Origin: DATBIS01 sp036556805 | Lineage (GTDB): Bacteria > Actinomycetota > UBA4738 > HRBIN12 | Length of the DNA: 34,287 nt | Assembly (NCBI GenBank): GCA_036556805.1 | Contig: DATBIS010000001.1 | Coordinates: 1 to 34,287, forward strand | Direction: 5' to 3' | Shown: positions 13,998 through 22,434 of the stretch, piece by piece | Layout: the number at the start of each line of letters is the position of its first letter | Position numbering within the stretch: position 1 is the first letter of the stretch | Made by a program: the position numbers and the translations under genes | The notes under the pieces: generated by a model | Seen by the model: only the letters and a program-made list of their open reading frames with translations | The model's database searches: none | Told to the model about the DNA's origin: nothing

Positions 13998-14954
13998 TCA
14001 GCCGCGGCGGGCCTTCACCTCGGCGATGAGCGCGGGCAGCACCTTCAGCGCGTCGCCGACGACGCCGAGGTCGGCGAGCTTGAAGATCGGCGCGTCGGCG
14101 TCCTTGTTGATCGCCACGATGCGCTTCGCTCCCTTCATGCCGACGACGTGCTGCAGCGCGCCGCTGATGCCGACCGCGAGGTAGACGTCGGGCTTCACGG
14201 TCTTGCCGGTCTGACCCACCTGGTAGCTGTACGGGACCCACCCCGCGTCGACCACGGCGCGGCTCGCGCCGACGGCGGCGTTGCCGAGGGCGCCGGCGAG
14301 CTCGTCGAGCAGCGGGAAGTTCGAGGCGTCCTGAAGTCCGCGGCCGCCCGCGATCACCACGCGCGCGTCCTCGAGCTTCGGTCCGGAGGACGCCTCCTCG
14401 TGCCGCTCGACGCGGCGGGCCCTGCGCAGCTCGTCGGGGATCTCCACCTCGACGGACACGACCTCCGCCGTCCCACCGGCCGGCTCGGCCGCGAAGGACT
14501 TCGGGCGCACCAGCACGAGCTTCGGCGCCGGGCCTTCGAGCGCGACGTCGACGTTCATCGTGCCGCCCGCGATCTGCGTGCGCGCGGCGTCGAGGCCGAC
14601 GACGTCGGTGGCGTTGCTCATGAGCGTCGAGCCCGTCTTCGCTTGGAGCCGGCCCGCGACGTCGCGGGCGTCGTAGGAGCTGGGGAAGAGGATGAGGTCG
14701 GGCCGGTGCCGCTCGACGAGCGCGTGCAGCGCGTGCGCCGCGGGCTGCGCGAGGCAGTCCGCGTACACGGCGTCGTCGCTCGCGTACACGGTCGCCGCGC
14801 CGTGTTCGCCGAGCGACGCCGCGGCGTCGGTCGCTCCCGGCCCCAACACGACCGCCGCGACGTCCCCGAGCTGCCGCGCCTTCGCGAGCAGCTCGAGCGA
14901 GGCGGGCGTCGGTCCGTCCGCGCCGATCTCCGCGTAGACCCACACCGACGCCAT
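13998..14954 (-). CDS. etfA: Electron transfer flavoprotein alpha subunit
   Basis: A 318-residue EtfA. The C-terminal FAD domain is canonical: VIAGGRGLQDASNFPLL, VGASRAVVDAGW, QVGQTGKTVKPDVYLAVGIS, GALQHVVGMKG and IVAINKDADAPIFKLADLG. With EtfB it forms the soluble heterodimer that takes electrons from acyl-CoA and other dehydrogenases and passes them to the quinone pool. The ATG lies 2 bp after the etfB stop, so the pair is translationally coupled. The nearby enoyl-CoA hydratase fits a role in beta-oxidation, though on the other strand. Confidence 0.95.
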   Translation of the reverse strand: MASVWVYAEIGADGPTPASLELLAKARQLGDVAAVVLGPGATDAAASLGEHGAATVYASDDAVYADCLAQPAAHALHALVERHRPDLILFPSSYDARDVAGRLQAKTGSTLMSNATDVVGLDAARTQIAGGTMNVDVALEGPAPKLVLVRPKSFAAEPAGGTAEVVSVEVEIPDELRRARRVERHEEASSGPKLEDARVVIAGGRGLQDASNFPLLDELAGALGNAAVGASRAVVDAGWVPYSYQVGQTGKTVKPDVYLAVGISGALQHVVGMKGAKRIVAINKDADAPIFKLADLGVVGDALKVLPALIAEVKARRG

Positions 14955-14956
14955 GC

Positions 14957-15721
14957 TCAGATCACCTTCGCGTCGGCGAGGAGGTCGGCGATGCGCGCCG
15001 CGGCCGAGCCGTCGTCGACGATCACCTCGCCCGCGCCCTTCTGCGGCGCGGCCTCGACGGCCGACACGCGCTGGGTCGGCGCGACGTCGTCGGGGGAGAG
15101 GTTGAGGTCGGGGAGCGACAGCTCCTCGAGGGGCTTGGACTTCGCCGACATGATGCCCTTGAGCGTGGGGAACCGGGGCTCCGCCGCCGAGGCCGTCACC
15201 GTGAAGAGCCCCGGCAACGCGCACTCGACGACGTCGTAGCCGCCTTCGGTCTGCCGTTCGATGCGCGCGACGCCGTCGGCGACCTCGATCGCACGGGCGA
15301 ACGTCGCGCTCGGGACGCCGAGGAGCTCGGCGACCGTCATCGGGAGCGTGCCGGTGTAGCCGTCGGTGGACTCGACGCCCGCGAGCACCGCGTCGAACGG
15401 GGAGCGCGCGATCGCGGCCGCGAGCACGCGCGCCGTCGCGAGCGCGTCGGCTCCGTGCAGCACGTCGTCTCGCACGTGCACGGCGCGGTGGGCGCCCATC
15501 GCGAGCGCGCGCCGGATCGCGGCGCCGGCTCCCGCCGGTCCCATCGACACGGCCGTCACCTCGCCGTCGGACGCCTCCGCGAGCCGGAGCGCGGCCTCGA
15601 CCGCGAACTCGTCGCCGGGGTCGAGAACGCCGTCCCCCTCGCGCTTCACGAGGAAGTCGGGCCCGAGCTTCGTCTCGCCGCTCGGGTCGGGGATGGACTT
15701 CACGAGCACGACCACCTGCAT
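14957..15721 (-). CDS. etfB: Electron transfer flavoprotein beta subunit
   Basis: A 254-residue EtfB with the standard N-terminus MQVVVLVKSIPDPSG, the central FDAVLAGVESTDGYTGTLP nucleotide-binding region and the C-terminal recognition part. It binds AMP and pairs with EtfA. The start is ATG 15721 with AAAGGAC upstream; longer in-frame openings lack a ribosome site. The gene is divergent from mnmA with a 95-bp shared control region. In mycobacteria etfBA also lies close to mnmA, but on the same strand; here the orientation is reversed. Confidence 0.94.
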   Translation of the reverse strand: MQVVVLVKSIPDPSGETKLGPDFLVKREGDGVLDPGDEFAVEAALRLAEASDGEVTAVSMGPAGAGAAIRRALAMGAHRAVHVRDDVLHGADALATARVLAAAIARSPFDAVLAGVESTDGYTGTLPMTVAELLGVPSATFARAIEVADGVARIERQTEGGYDVVECALPGLFTVTASAAEPRFPTLKGIMSAKSKPLEELSLPDLNLSPDDVAPTQRVSAVEAAPQKGAGEVIVDDGSAAARIADLLADAKVI

Positions 15722-15816
15722 GCGCGTCCTTTCGGCGAACCGGACCCGGCAGGATACCGACCGCCGCTCGCCGCCGACCTCCACCCAGGCCGCGCGCCGC
15801 GCGGTAGCCTCGGTCG
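15722..15816. promoter_or_regulatory. Divergent promoter region of etfB and mnmA
   Basis: A 95-bp gap between divergent genes. On the plus strand TAGCCT (15805-15810) is a -10-like hexamer 6 nt before the mnmA ATG, with no ribosome site, suggesting a leaderless message. For etfB an AAAGGAC ribosome site is present, so its transcript must start further upstream. Confidence 0.5.
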
Positions 15817-16887
15817 ATGTCCCTTTCGGTGCTGGTCGCCATGTCCGGCGGCGTCGACTCGTCGGTGGCCGCATGCCTGCTGCGCGAGCAGGGCTACGAC
15901 GTGCTGGGCGCCCACATGAACCTCGTGCACCTCGACGGCGTCGAGCACGGCTGTTGCGGCCCGGCGGCGCGGCGCGACGCCGCGGAGGTCGCGCGCCTCG
16001 CCGGGTTCCCGTTCGAGATCGTCGACCTCTCCGACGAGTTCGCCTCGACCGTGATCGGCGACTTCCTCGACGAGCACCGCGCCGGCCGGACGCCCAACCC
16101 GTGCGCGCGTTGCAACGGAGAGATCAAGTTCGGCGCGTTCCTGCGGCTCGCCGAGGAGCGCGGGGTCGACCTCGTCGCAACGGGTCACTATGTGCGGACC
16201 GACGCGACCGCCGACGGCCGGATCCGGCTGTTGCGCGGCGCCGACTCGGCGAAGGACCAGTCCTACATGCTCCACATGCTCGGGCAGCGCGAGCTCGGGA
16301 GGTCGACGTTCCCCGTCGGCGCGATGACGAAGGGCGAGACGCGCCGACACGCCGAGCGGCTGGGACTGCCGGTGGCTTCGAAGCCCGACTCGCAGGAGCT
16401 CTGCTTCGCGCCGAGCGGCGACGCGGGCGCGTTCGTACGAACCCACGCTCCCGATCTCGTACGGGAGGGCGACGTCGTCGACGGGTCGGGGCGCGTGCTC
16501 GCACACCACGACGGCGCGTTCGCGTTCACCGTCGGGCAGCGACGCGGTCTCGGCGTGTCCACCGGCCGGCCGAACTACGTCGTCGACCTCGACGCGGCCT
16601 CGAACCGGGTGGTCGTGGGCGCGACCGAGCTGCTCGAACGCCGGGGGCTCGTCGCCGACCGCCTGCACTGGGTCGCGGGCCGGCCGCCGGCCGAGGGCCC
16701 CTTCGAGGCCACCGCGCGGATCCGGTATCGGAGCGAGGACGTACCGGTCGTCGTCGCGCCGTCGGACGGCGAGGCGCGAGTCGAGTTCCGCACGGCGCAG
16801 CGCGGCGTCGCACCGGGCCAAAGCGTCGTGTTCTTCCGCTGCGACGAGGTGCTCGGCGGGGCCAGGATCGTCGAGGCGATCCGGTGA
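15817..16887 (+). CDS. mnmA: tRNA-specific 2-thiouridylase MnmA
   Basis: A 356-residue MnmA, which adds sulfur to U34 of Lys, Glu and Gln tRNAs using ATP and a persulfide relay. The ATP-pyrophosphatase P-loop SGGVDSS is at residues 10-16, the first catalytic Cys is in NPCARCNGEIKFG, the second in DSQELCFAPSG, and the KDQSYMLHML motif of the family is present. ATG 15817 probably begins a leaderless message (TAGCCT 6 nt upstream). In many actinobacteria a cysteine desulfurase gene sits just before mnmA; here etfB occupies that place. It is followed by the UPF0280 gene with a promoter-like TAGACT between. Confidence 0.95.
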   Translation: MSLSVLVAMSGGVDSSVAACLLREQGYDVLGAHMNLVHLDGVEHGCCGPAARRDAAEVARLAGFPFEIVDLSDEFASTVIGDFLDEHRAGRTPNPCARCNGEIKFGAFLRLAEERGVDLVATGHYVRTDATADGRIRLLRGADSAKDQSYMLHMLGQRELGRSTFPVGAMTKGETRRHAERLGLPVASKPDSQELCFAPSGDAGAFVRTHAPDLVREGDVVDGSGRVLAHHDGAFAFTVGQRRGLGVSTGRPNYVVDLDAASNRVVVGATELLERRGLVADRLHWVAGRPPAEGPFEATARIRYRSEDVPVVVAPSDGEARVEFRTAQRGVAPGQSVVFFRCDEVLGGARIVEAIR

Positions 16888-16941
16888 CCGGGTGCGTCGC
16901 CGGGCTCGGCTAGACTCTCGGTCCGGGCCGAGGGAGACGGT

Positions 16942-17622
16942 GTGAGGCTGCTCCGCCGCAAGCCGAAGAGCTTCGACATCCAGGTGCACGACATGGTCCT
17001 GCACATCACCGCCTCCCCCGACTTCGCCGAGGAGTCGCGTGCGGCGGCGCTCGGTTTCTGGGAGCAGCTGCAGTCGTACGCGCTTCGCAACCCGGCGTTC
17101 GGGACGTCGAAGCGGCCGATCGCCGTGCCCGCCGACGCGCCGGAGATCGTGCGCGAGATGGTGCAGGCGGCCGGCAACGCCGGCGTCGGGCCCATGTTCA
17201 CGTTCCAGGGCGCCGTGACCGACCAGGTGGGACGGTTCCTCGCGCGCGCGAGGGCCGACCTCACGGTCGCGTGCGGCGGCGACTACTTCATCCTCACGCG
17301 CCGTCGCATGAAGCTCGCCGTGCGCCGCCGGGGCGGCGATCCCATCGACGTCGTGGTGGAGCCCGACGCGGACGGCGTGGGCGTCTCCACCACGCTCGGG
17401 CGAGGCCGTGGCGGCGAGGGCCCCGACGGGCTCGCCGTGATCGCGGGGTCGTGCATGGCGGCCGACGCGGCCGCGGCCGGCGTGCAGGCGATCCTCACGA
17501 AGGAGGACGGCTTCCGCGCGGCGCTGCACTACATCGAGCGCGTTCCGGGCGTCGTGGGCGGCGTGATCGTCGTCGGGAGGAAGATGGGGTTCGCCGGCAA
17601 GGTCGAGGTGGCCGGCGCGTGA
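16942..17622 (+). CDS. UPF0280/ApbE-like family protein
   Basis: A 226-residue protein resembling the UPF0280 group, relatives of the ApbE flavin transferase fold. The diagnostic stretch is AGVGPMFTFQGAVTDQVGRF followed by DLTVACGGDYFIL, matching the family pattern GPM-x-AVAGAIA...ENGGD, although the Asn of ENGGD is replaced (ACGGD). A biochemical role for UPF0280 is not established to my knowledge. The GTG at 16942 has GAGGGAGA upstream, and TAGACT at 16911-16916 is a likely -10 element. Its stop overlaps the ligA start (GTGA), so it is translationally coupled to the DNA ligase gene. Confidence 0.7.
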   Translation: MRLLRRKPKSFDIQVHDMVLHITASPDFAEESRAAALGFWEQLQSYALRNPAFGTSKRPIAVPADAPEIVREMVQAAGNAGVGPMFTFQGAVTDQVGRFLARARADLTVACGGDYFILTRRRMKLAVRRRGGDPIDVVVEPDADGVGVSTTLGRGRGGEGPDGLAVIAGSCMAADAAAAGVQAILTKEDGFRAALHYIERVPGVVGGVIVVGRKMGFAGKVEVAGA

Positions 17623-19658
17623 CGGCCTCGTCCGAGCGGAAGCGCGCCGACGCGAAGCTGCGCGTCGAGGAGCTTCGCGAGACCATCAACCACCACGCGT
17701 ACCGCTACCACGTCCTCGACGAGCCCGAGGTCTCCGACGCGGAGTACGACGAGCTCGTCCGGGAGCTCGCGGGGCTCGAGGACGAGTTTCCCGAGCTCGT
17801 CACGCCCGACTCGCCGACGCAGCGCGTCGGCGGCGTCCCGGCCGATCTCTTCGCGCCGGCACCGCACCGGGCGGCGATGCTCTCGCTCGACAACTCGTTC
17901 TCGCTGCCGGAGTTCGCCGCATGGGCACAGCGCGTCGAACGCGGCGTCGGCGACCGCGCGACCTTCGTGTGCGAGCTGAAGATCGACGGCGTCGCCTGCG
18001 CGCTCACGTACGAGCGCGGCGTGCTCGTCCGCGGCGCGACGCGCGGCGACGGGGTCACCGGCGAGGACATCACGGCGAACGTGCGCACGGTGCGGGGCGT
18101 CCCGCCGCGGCTCCTCACGAACCCACCTCCCGTCGTCATCGAGGTCCGAGGCGAGATGTACCTGCCGGTCAAGGCGTTCGCGAAGCTCAACGAGGAGCTC
18201 ACCGAGGCGGGCGGCCGTCCGTTCGCGAATCCGCGGAACGCTGCGGCGGGGTCGCTCCGCCAGAAGGACCCGCGCGTCACGGCCTCACGGCCGCTGCGGT
18301 TGTGGGTGCACTCGTTCGGCGCCGCCGAGGGGATCGCGTTCGAGTCGCATCAGGCGTTCCTGGGATGGGCTGCGGACGCGGGCCTGCCGGTGCCCCCCAC
18401 GACGCAGCCGGCGAAGACGATCGACGACGTCGAGGAGTACCTGCGGCACTGGGAGGAGCATCGCCACTCGGTCGACTGGGAGATCGACGGCGCGGTGGTG
18501 AAGGTCGACCAGACCGAACTGCAGCGCGAGCTCGGCGCGACGTCGAAGGCACCACGCTGGGCGATCGCGTACAAGTTCCCACCCGAGGAGCGGACCGCGC
18601 TGCTGAAGGCGATCGATGTGCACACCGGGCGCACGGGGAAGGTGACGCCGTTCGCCGTGCTGGAACCCGTCGTGGTCGGCGGCGTGACCGTGACGTACGC
18701 GACCCTGCACAACGAGGACGAGGTCCGGCGCAAGGACGTGCGCGTGGGCGACACGGTGATCGTGCGCCGCGCGGGAGACGTGATCCCCGAGATCGTCGGA
18801 CCGGTGGTCTCGAAGCGGAAGAAGAACGCCCGCCGCTGGAAGATGCCGGCGACGTGCAACTCCTGCGGCACGCCGCTCGTGCGCGCCGCGGGGGAGGCCG
18901 ACTATCGATGCCCGAACAAGCGCGGCTGTCCCGACCAGAGCCTGGAGTGGCTCGGCCATTTCGCCGGACGCGGCGCGATGGACATCGAGGGCCTCGGCTA
19001 CGTGACGACGTACGCGCTGCTCGAGAAGGGCTTCATCGTCGACCCCGGCGACATCTACTCGGTGACCGCGGAACAGCTCGGCGAGCTCGACGGGTTCGCC
19101 GACAGGTCGATCACGAACCTGCTCGCCGCGATCGGTTCGTCGAAGGACCGGCCGCTCTGGCGGCTGCTCGTCGGGCTCAACATCCGCCACGTCGGCAGCC
19201 ACGTCGCGCAGGTGCTCGCGAAGGCGTTCGGCTCGATCGAGGCGCTCGCGGCCGCGACCGAGGAGGAGATCGACCGCGTGCCCGGCATCGGTCCCGAGAT
19301 CGCGGTGACGGTGCGCGAGTGGTTCGAGGACGAGGAGAACACGGCTCTCGTGCGAAAGCTCGCGGCGGCGGGGGTGCGGACCGCCGACGAGCGCGTCGCC
19401 GAGAAGAAGTCCGGGCCGAAGCCTCTCGACGGGAAGACCATCGTGCTCACGGGCACGCTCGGGTCGCTCTCGCGCGACGAAGCGAAGGAGCTCGCCGAGG
19501 GTGCGGGCGCCCGCGTGTCGTCGAGCGTGTCGAAGAAGACCGACTTCGTGGTCGCCGGCGAGAGCCCCGGCTCGAAGTACGACAAGGCCGTCGAGCTCGG
19601 GGTCGAGATTCTCGACGAGCGCGAGTTCCTCCGCCGCGCCGGCCGACGCTCTCGATAG
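17619..19658 (+). CDS. ligA: NAD-dependent DNA ligase LigA
   Basis: A 679-residue ligase with all domains in order: N-terminal NAD-binding Ia region (YHVLDEPEVSDAEYDEL), adenylation domain with the nucleophile Lys in CELKIDG, OB fold, four-Cys zinc finger (CNSCG...CPNKRGC), helix-hairpin-helix repeats (IDRVPGIGPEIA) and C-terminal BRCT (KTIVLTGTLGSLSRDEAKEL). It seals nicks in replication and repair. The GTG at 17619 overlaps the preceding stop and gives a normal N-terminus and length. The place between mnmA and gatCAB is the usual actinobacterial one. Confidence 0.96.
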   Translation: MTASSERKRADAKLRVEELRETINHHAYRYHVLDEPEVSDAEYDELVRELAGLEDEFPELVTPDSPTQRVGGVPADLFAPAPHRAAMLSLDNSFSLPEFAAWAQRVERGVGDRATFVCELKIDGVACALTYERGVLVRGATRGDGVTGEDITANVRTVRGVPPRLLTNPPPVVIEVRGEMYLPVKAFAKLNEELTEAGGRPFANPRNAAAGSLRQKDPRVTASRPLRLWVHSFGAAEGIAFESHQAFLGWAADAGLPVPPTTQPAKTIDDVEEYLRHWEEHRHSVDWEIDGAVVKVDQTELQRELGATSKAPRWAIAYKFPPEERTALLKAIDVHTGRTGKVTPFAVLEPVVVGGVTVTYATLHNEDEVRRKDVRVGDTVIVRRAGDVIPEIVGPVVSKRKKNARRWKMPATCNSCGTPLVRAAGEADYRCPNKRGCPDQSLEWLGHFAGRGAMDIEGLGYVTTYALLEKGFIVDPGDIYSVTAEQLGELDGFADRSITNLLAAIGSSKDRPLWRLLVGLNIRHVGSHVAQVLAKAFGSIEALAAATEEEIDRVPGIGPEIAVTVREWFEDEENTALVRKLAAAGVRTADERVAEKKSGPKPLDGKTIVLTGTLGSLSRDEAKELAEGAGARVSSSVSKKTDFVVAGESPGSKYDKAVELGVEILDEREFLRRAGRRSR

Positions 19659-19679
19659 CGCGGGGGCGGCTCCTCGGGC

Positions 19680-19685
19680 TAGAGT
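19680..19685 (+). promoter_or_regulatory. -10-like element before the FolD-like gene
   Basis: TAGAGT at 19680-19685 ends 14 nt before the ATG at 19700. It is one of several TAGnnT hexamers close to starts in this window and implies a very short leader. No clear -35 is visible. Confidence 0.4.
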
Positions 19686-19699
19686 CCGCCAGACCGCTT

Positions 19700-20626
19700 A
19701 TGGCGCACGTGATCGACGGCAACGCGCTCGCCGCGCAGCTGCGGCAGACGCTCGACGATGAGCTCCAGGTGCTGCGCCTGTCCGCGGTCCAGCCGGGGCT
19801 CGCCACCGTGATGGTGGGCGAAGACTACGCGGCTCGGGCATACGAGAAACACCTTCGCCGGCTCTCCGAGGGACTCGAGTACCGCTACGTCTCGGAGCAG
19901 CTGCCCGAGGACGTGGAGGTGGCGGACGTGCTCGCGACGATCGGCAAGCTCAACCTCGACCCTCGCATCACGGGCATCCTGGTGCTGCGCCCGCTTCCGC
20001 CTTCGCTACCCGAGGCCGAGATCAACAACGCGATCGACCCCCTGAAGGACATCGAGGCCTCGCATCCCGCCAACACCGGCCTCCTCGCGCTGGGCAGGCC
20101 GAGGTTCATCCCCTCGACCCCCGCATCGTGCTTCTACCTGCTCGACTCGTACCTTCGATCGAAGGGCGAGGACCCCGCGACCTACTACTCGGGCCGCACG
20201 ATCACGATCGTGGGGCGTTCGACGAGCGTCGGCCTCCCGGCGCAGTGGCTCGCGCTCCAACGCAACGCGACGGTGGTCGTCTGTCACAGCCATACCGCGA
20301 AGGCGGGACGCCTCGCCGAGTTCACGTCGGAGGCCGACATCCTGCTGGTGGCCGCCGGCATCCCGCGGCTCGTGACCGGCGAGATGGTGCGCGAAGGCAC
20401 GATCGTCGTGGACGTCGGCACGAACGCCGAGAAGGACCCCGAGACCGGCAAGAGCCGCCTGGTGGGGGACGTGGACTTCGAGAGCGTCGCCGAGAAGGCG
20501 GAGGCGATCACGCCGGTCCCCGGGGGCGTCGGTCCGATCACCGACGTCTGGCTCGTGGGCAACGCGCTCGTGGCCGCAGCGCTCTCCGCCCGCGTCGAGC
20601 CCAGGTTCGGCGGGAGCCACAGCTAG
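19700..20626 (+). CDS. FolD-like protein lacking the canonical catalytic residues
   Basis: A 308-residue homologue of FolD, the methylene-tetrahydrofolate dehydrogenase/cyclohydrolase. The fold is clear: GILVLRPLP, PSTPASC, TIVGRSTSVGLPAQWL for NAD(P), and TPVPGGVGPITDVWL. However, compared with E. coli FolD (a constant offset of 2 residues), the catalytic Lys54 is L52 (AYEKHLRRL), Gln98 is L96 and Asp121 is E119 (KDIEASHP in place of KDVDGFHP). Y48 (Tyr50) is kept. Both activities of FolD depend on those residues, so this protein probably does something else or works by an altered mechanism. It lies between ligA and gatC. A second, normal folD may exist outside the window. No frameshift or stop is present. 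Confidence 0.85.
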   Translation: MAHVIDGNALAAQLRQTLDDELQVLRLSAVQPGLATVMVGEDYAARAYEKHLRRLSEGLEYRYVSEQLPEDVEVADVLATIGKLNLDPRITGILVLRPLPPSLPEAEINNAIDPLKDIEASHPANTGLLALGRPRFIPSTPASCFYLLDSYLRSKGEDPATYYSGRTITIVGRSTSVGLPAQWLALQRNATVVVCHSHTAKAGRLAEFTSEADILLVAAGIPRLVTGEMVREGTIVVDVGTNAEKDPETGKSRLVGDVDFESVAEKAEAITPVPGGVGPITDVWLVGNALVAAALSARVEPRFGGSHS

Positions 20627-20629
20627 ACT
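20624..20629 (+). promoter_or_regulatory. -10-like element of gatC
   Basis: TAGACT at 20624-20629 ends 7 nt before the gatC ATG at 20637, the spacing expected for a leaderless transcript. It overlaps the TAG stop codon of the FolD-like gene. No ribosome site precedes gatC. Confidence 0.5.
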
Positions 20630-20636
20630 GCGCGCC

Positions 20637-20930
20637 ATGCCGGTCGAGATCGACGTCGACCACGTGGCGAGGCTCGCGCGACTCGAGCTGACCCCCGAGG
20701 AGAAGGAGCGGTTGCGCGAGCAGCTCGGCTTGATCCTGGAGCACGCGGCCAAGGTCGGGGAGGTCGCGGCCGAGGACGTCCCGCCCACCGCGTACGCGAT
20801 CCCGCGCTCGAACGTCTTCCGCCCGGACCGGCCCGACGCCATGCTCACCCAGGAGGCCGCACTCGCGAACGCTCCCGACGCCGAGGACGGACGCTTCCGG
20901 GTACCCCGTATCGCGGAGACGGGCTCGTGA
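20637..20930 (+). CDS. gatC: Asp-tRNA(Asn)/Glu-tRNA(Gln) amidotransferase subunit C
   Basis: A 97-residue GatC with the family opening HVARLARLELTPEEKERLREQ and the later VFRPDRPD segment. It stabilises the GatA-GatB complex that converts mischarged Glu-tRNA(Gln) or Asp-tRNA(Asn) to the amide. It starts at ATG 20637, probably leaderless, and overlaps gatA by 4 bp. Its presence with gatA and gatB implies that the organism makes Gln-tRNA, Asn-tRNA or both indirectly. Confidence 0.94.
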   Translation: MPVEIDVDHVARLARLELTPEEKERLREQLGLILEHAAKVGEVAAEDVPPTAYAIPRSNVFRPDRPDAMLTQEAALANAPDAEDGRFRVPRIAETGS

Positions 20931-22402
20931 CCGCCGAGCTCTGCGACGCGGGCGCCTGGGAGCTCGGCGCGAAGCTCGACATCGGCGAGATCACCGCCGC
21001 TGAGGTCATCGAGTCCTGCCTCGCGCGGGTCGAGGAGGTCGAGGAGCGCGTGCGGGCGTTCCTCACGCTCACGCCGGAGGTCGCGCGCGAGCGCGCGGCC
21101 GAGCTCGACGTGCATCGGGCGAGTGGGGCGCCGCGTTCGCCGGTCGCCGGCATCCCGCTCGCGCTCAAGGACGTGCTCGCGACGAAGGGCATCCGCACGA
21201 CCTGCGGGTCGCAGATCCTCGAGGAGTACGTGCCACCGTACGACGCGACGGCATGGGCGCGCCTCTCGGGCGAGGGTGGCGTGCTGGTGGGAAAGACGAA
21301 CTGCGACGAGTTCGCGATGGGCTCGTCCACGGAGAACTCGGCGTTCGGCCCCGTGCACAACCCGTGGGACTTGAGCCGCGTGCCCGGCGGGTCGTCGGGG
21401 GGTTCGGCGGCGGCCGTCGCGGCCGGCGAGGTCGTGTGGGCGCTCGGCACCGACACGGGAGGGAGCGTCCGGCAGCCCGCCGCACTCTGCGGCGTCGTCG
21501 GAATGAAGCCGACGTACGGCCTCGTGAGCCGCTACGGGCTCATCGCGTTCGCCTCGTCGCTCGACACGGTCGGCACGTTCACCCGCGGCGTCCGCGACGC
21601 CGCGCTCCTGCTGGGCGCGATCGCCGGCAAGGACCCGCGCGACGCCACGAGCCTCGACGACGGACCGGGCCGGGACTACGTGGGGACGCTCGAGAAGGGC
21701 GTCGACGGCATGCGATTCGGCGTCGTGCAGGAGGCGTTCGGCGAGGGAGTCGAGCCGGGCGTGCGCGATGCGGTGCGAGCCGCGGTCGAACGCATTTCGG
21801 CGATGGGAGGCCGCGTCGACGAGGTCTCGCTGCCGCACGCGGACTACGGGCTCTCCGCCTACTACCTCATCGCGCCGAGCGAGGCGTCGTCGAACCTCGC
21901 ACGCTACGACGGCGTGCGGTACGGGTTGCGCGTGCCCGACGCGTCCGACTCGATCGAGATGATGGCGCGCACGCGTGGCGCGGGCTTCGGCGCGGAGGTG
22001 AAGCGCCGCGTGATGCTCGGGACGTACGCGCTCTCCGCCGGCTATTACGAGGCGTACTACGGCCAGGCCCAGAAGGTCCGTACGCTCATCATCCGCGACT
22101 ACGAGCGTGCGTTCGCCGACCACGACGTGCTGATCTCTCCGACGTCGCCCACGACCGCGTTCACGATCGGGGAGCGCGCGGACGACCCGATGGCGATGTA
22201 CCTGTCGGACGTGTTCACGATCCCCGCGAACCTCGCGGGCGTGCCGGCGATCACGATCCCGTGCGGCCTCGACGCGAACCGCCTGCCCGTGGGGGTCCAG
22301 CTCACGGGGCCGGTGCTCGCCGAGGCGACCGTCCTGCGCGCGGCGCACGCCCTCGAGGCCGACCTCGCGCTCGCGCTCCGCCCGCCGCTGCTCGCGGCCT
22401 GA
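20927..22402 (+). CDS. gatA: Asp-tRNA(Asn)/Glu-tRNA(Gln) amidotransferase subunit A
   Basis: A 491-residue amidase-signature enzyme that releases ammonia from glutamine. The Ser-cisSer-Lys triad is visible: Lys in LALKDVLATKG, and the two Ser in GGSSGGSAAAVAAG and GTDTGGSVRQPA, followed by VGMKPTYGLVSRYG. Length is normal. The GTG start overlaps the gatC stop. It channels ammonia to GatB, encoded 32 bp downstream. Confidence 0.96.
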   Translation: MTAELCDAGAWELGAKLDIGEITAAEVIESCLARVEEVEERVRAFLTLTPEVARERAAELDVHRASGAPRSPVAGIPLALKDVLATKGIRTTCGSQILEEYVPPYDATAWARLSGEGGVLVGKTNCDEFAMGSSTENSAFGPVHNPWDLSRVPGGSSGGSAAAVAAGEVVWALGTDTGGSVRQPAALCGVVGMKPTYGLVSRYGLIAFASSLDTVGTFTRGVRDAALLLGAIAGKDPRDATSLDDGPGRDYVGTLEKGVDGMRFGVVQEAFGEGVEPGVRDAVRAAVERISAMGGRVDEVSLPHADYGLSAYYLIAPSEASSNLARYDGVRYGLRVPDASDSIEMMARTRGAGFGAEVKRRVMLGTYALSAGYYEAYYGQAQKVRTLIIRDYERAFADHDVLISPTSPTTAFTIGERADDPMAMYLSDVFTIPANLAGVPAITIPCGLDANRLPVGVQLTGPVLAEATVLRAAHALEADLALALRPPLLAA

Positions 22403-22434
22403 GCGGACGGGGTGGTCGGCTAGGCTTACCGGTC

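Noticed and set aside
15700..17529. Minus-strand open frame (609 codons) opposite mnmA and the UPF0280 gene
   Set aside because: Antisense shadow of two confident genes; no recognisable domain.
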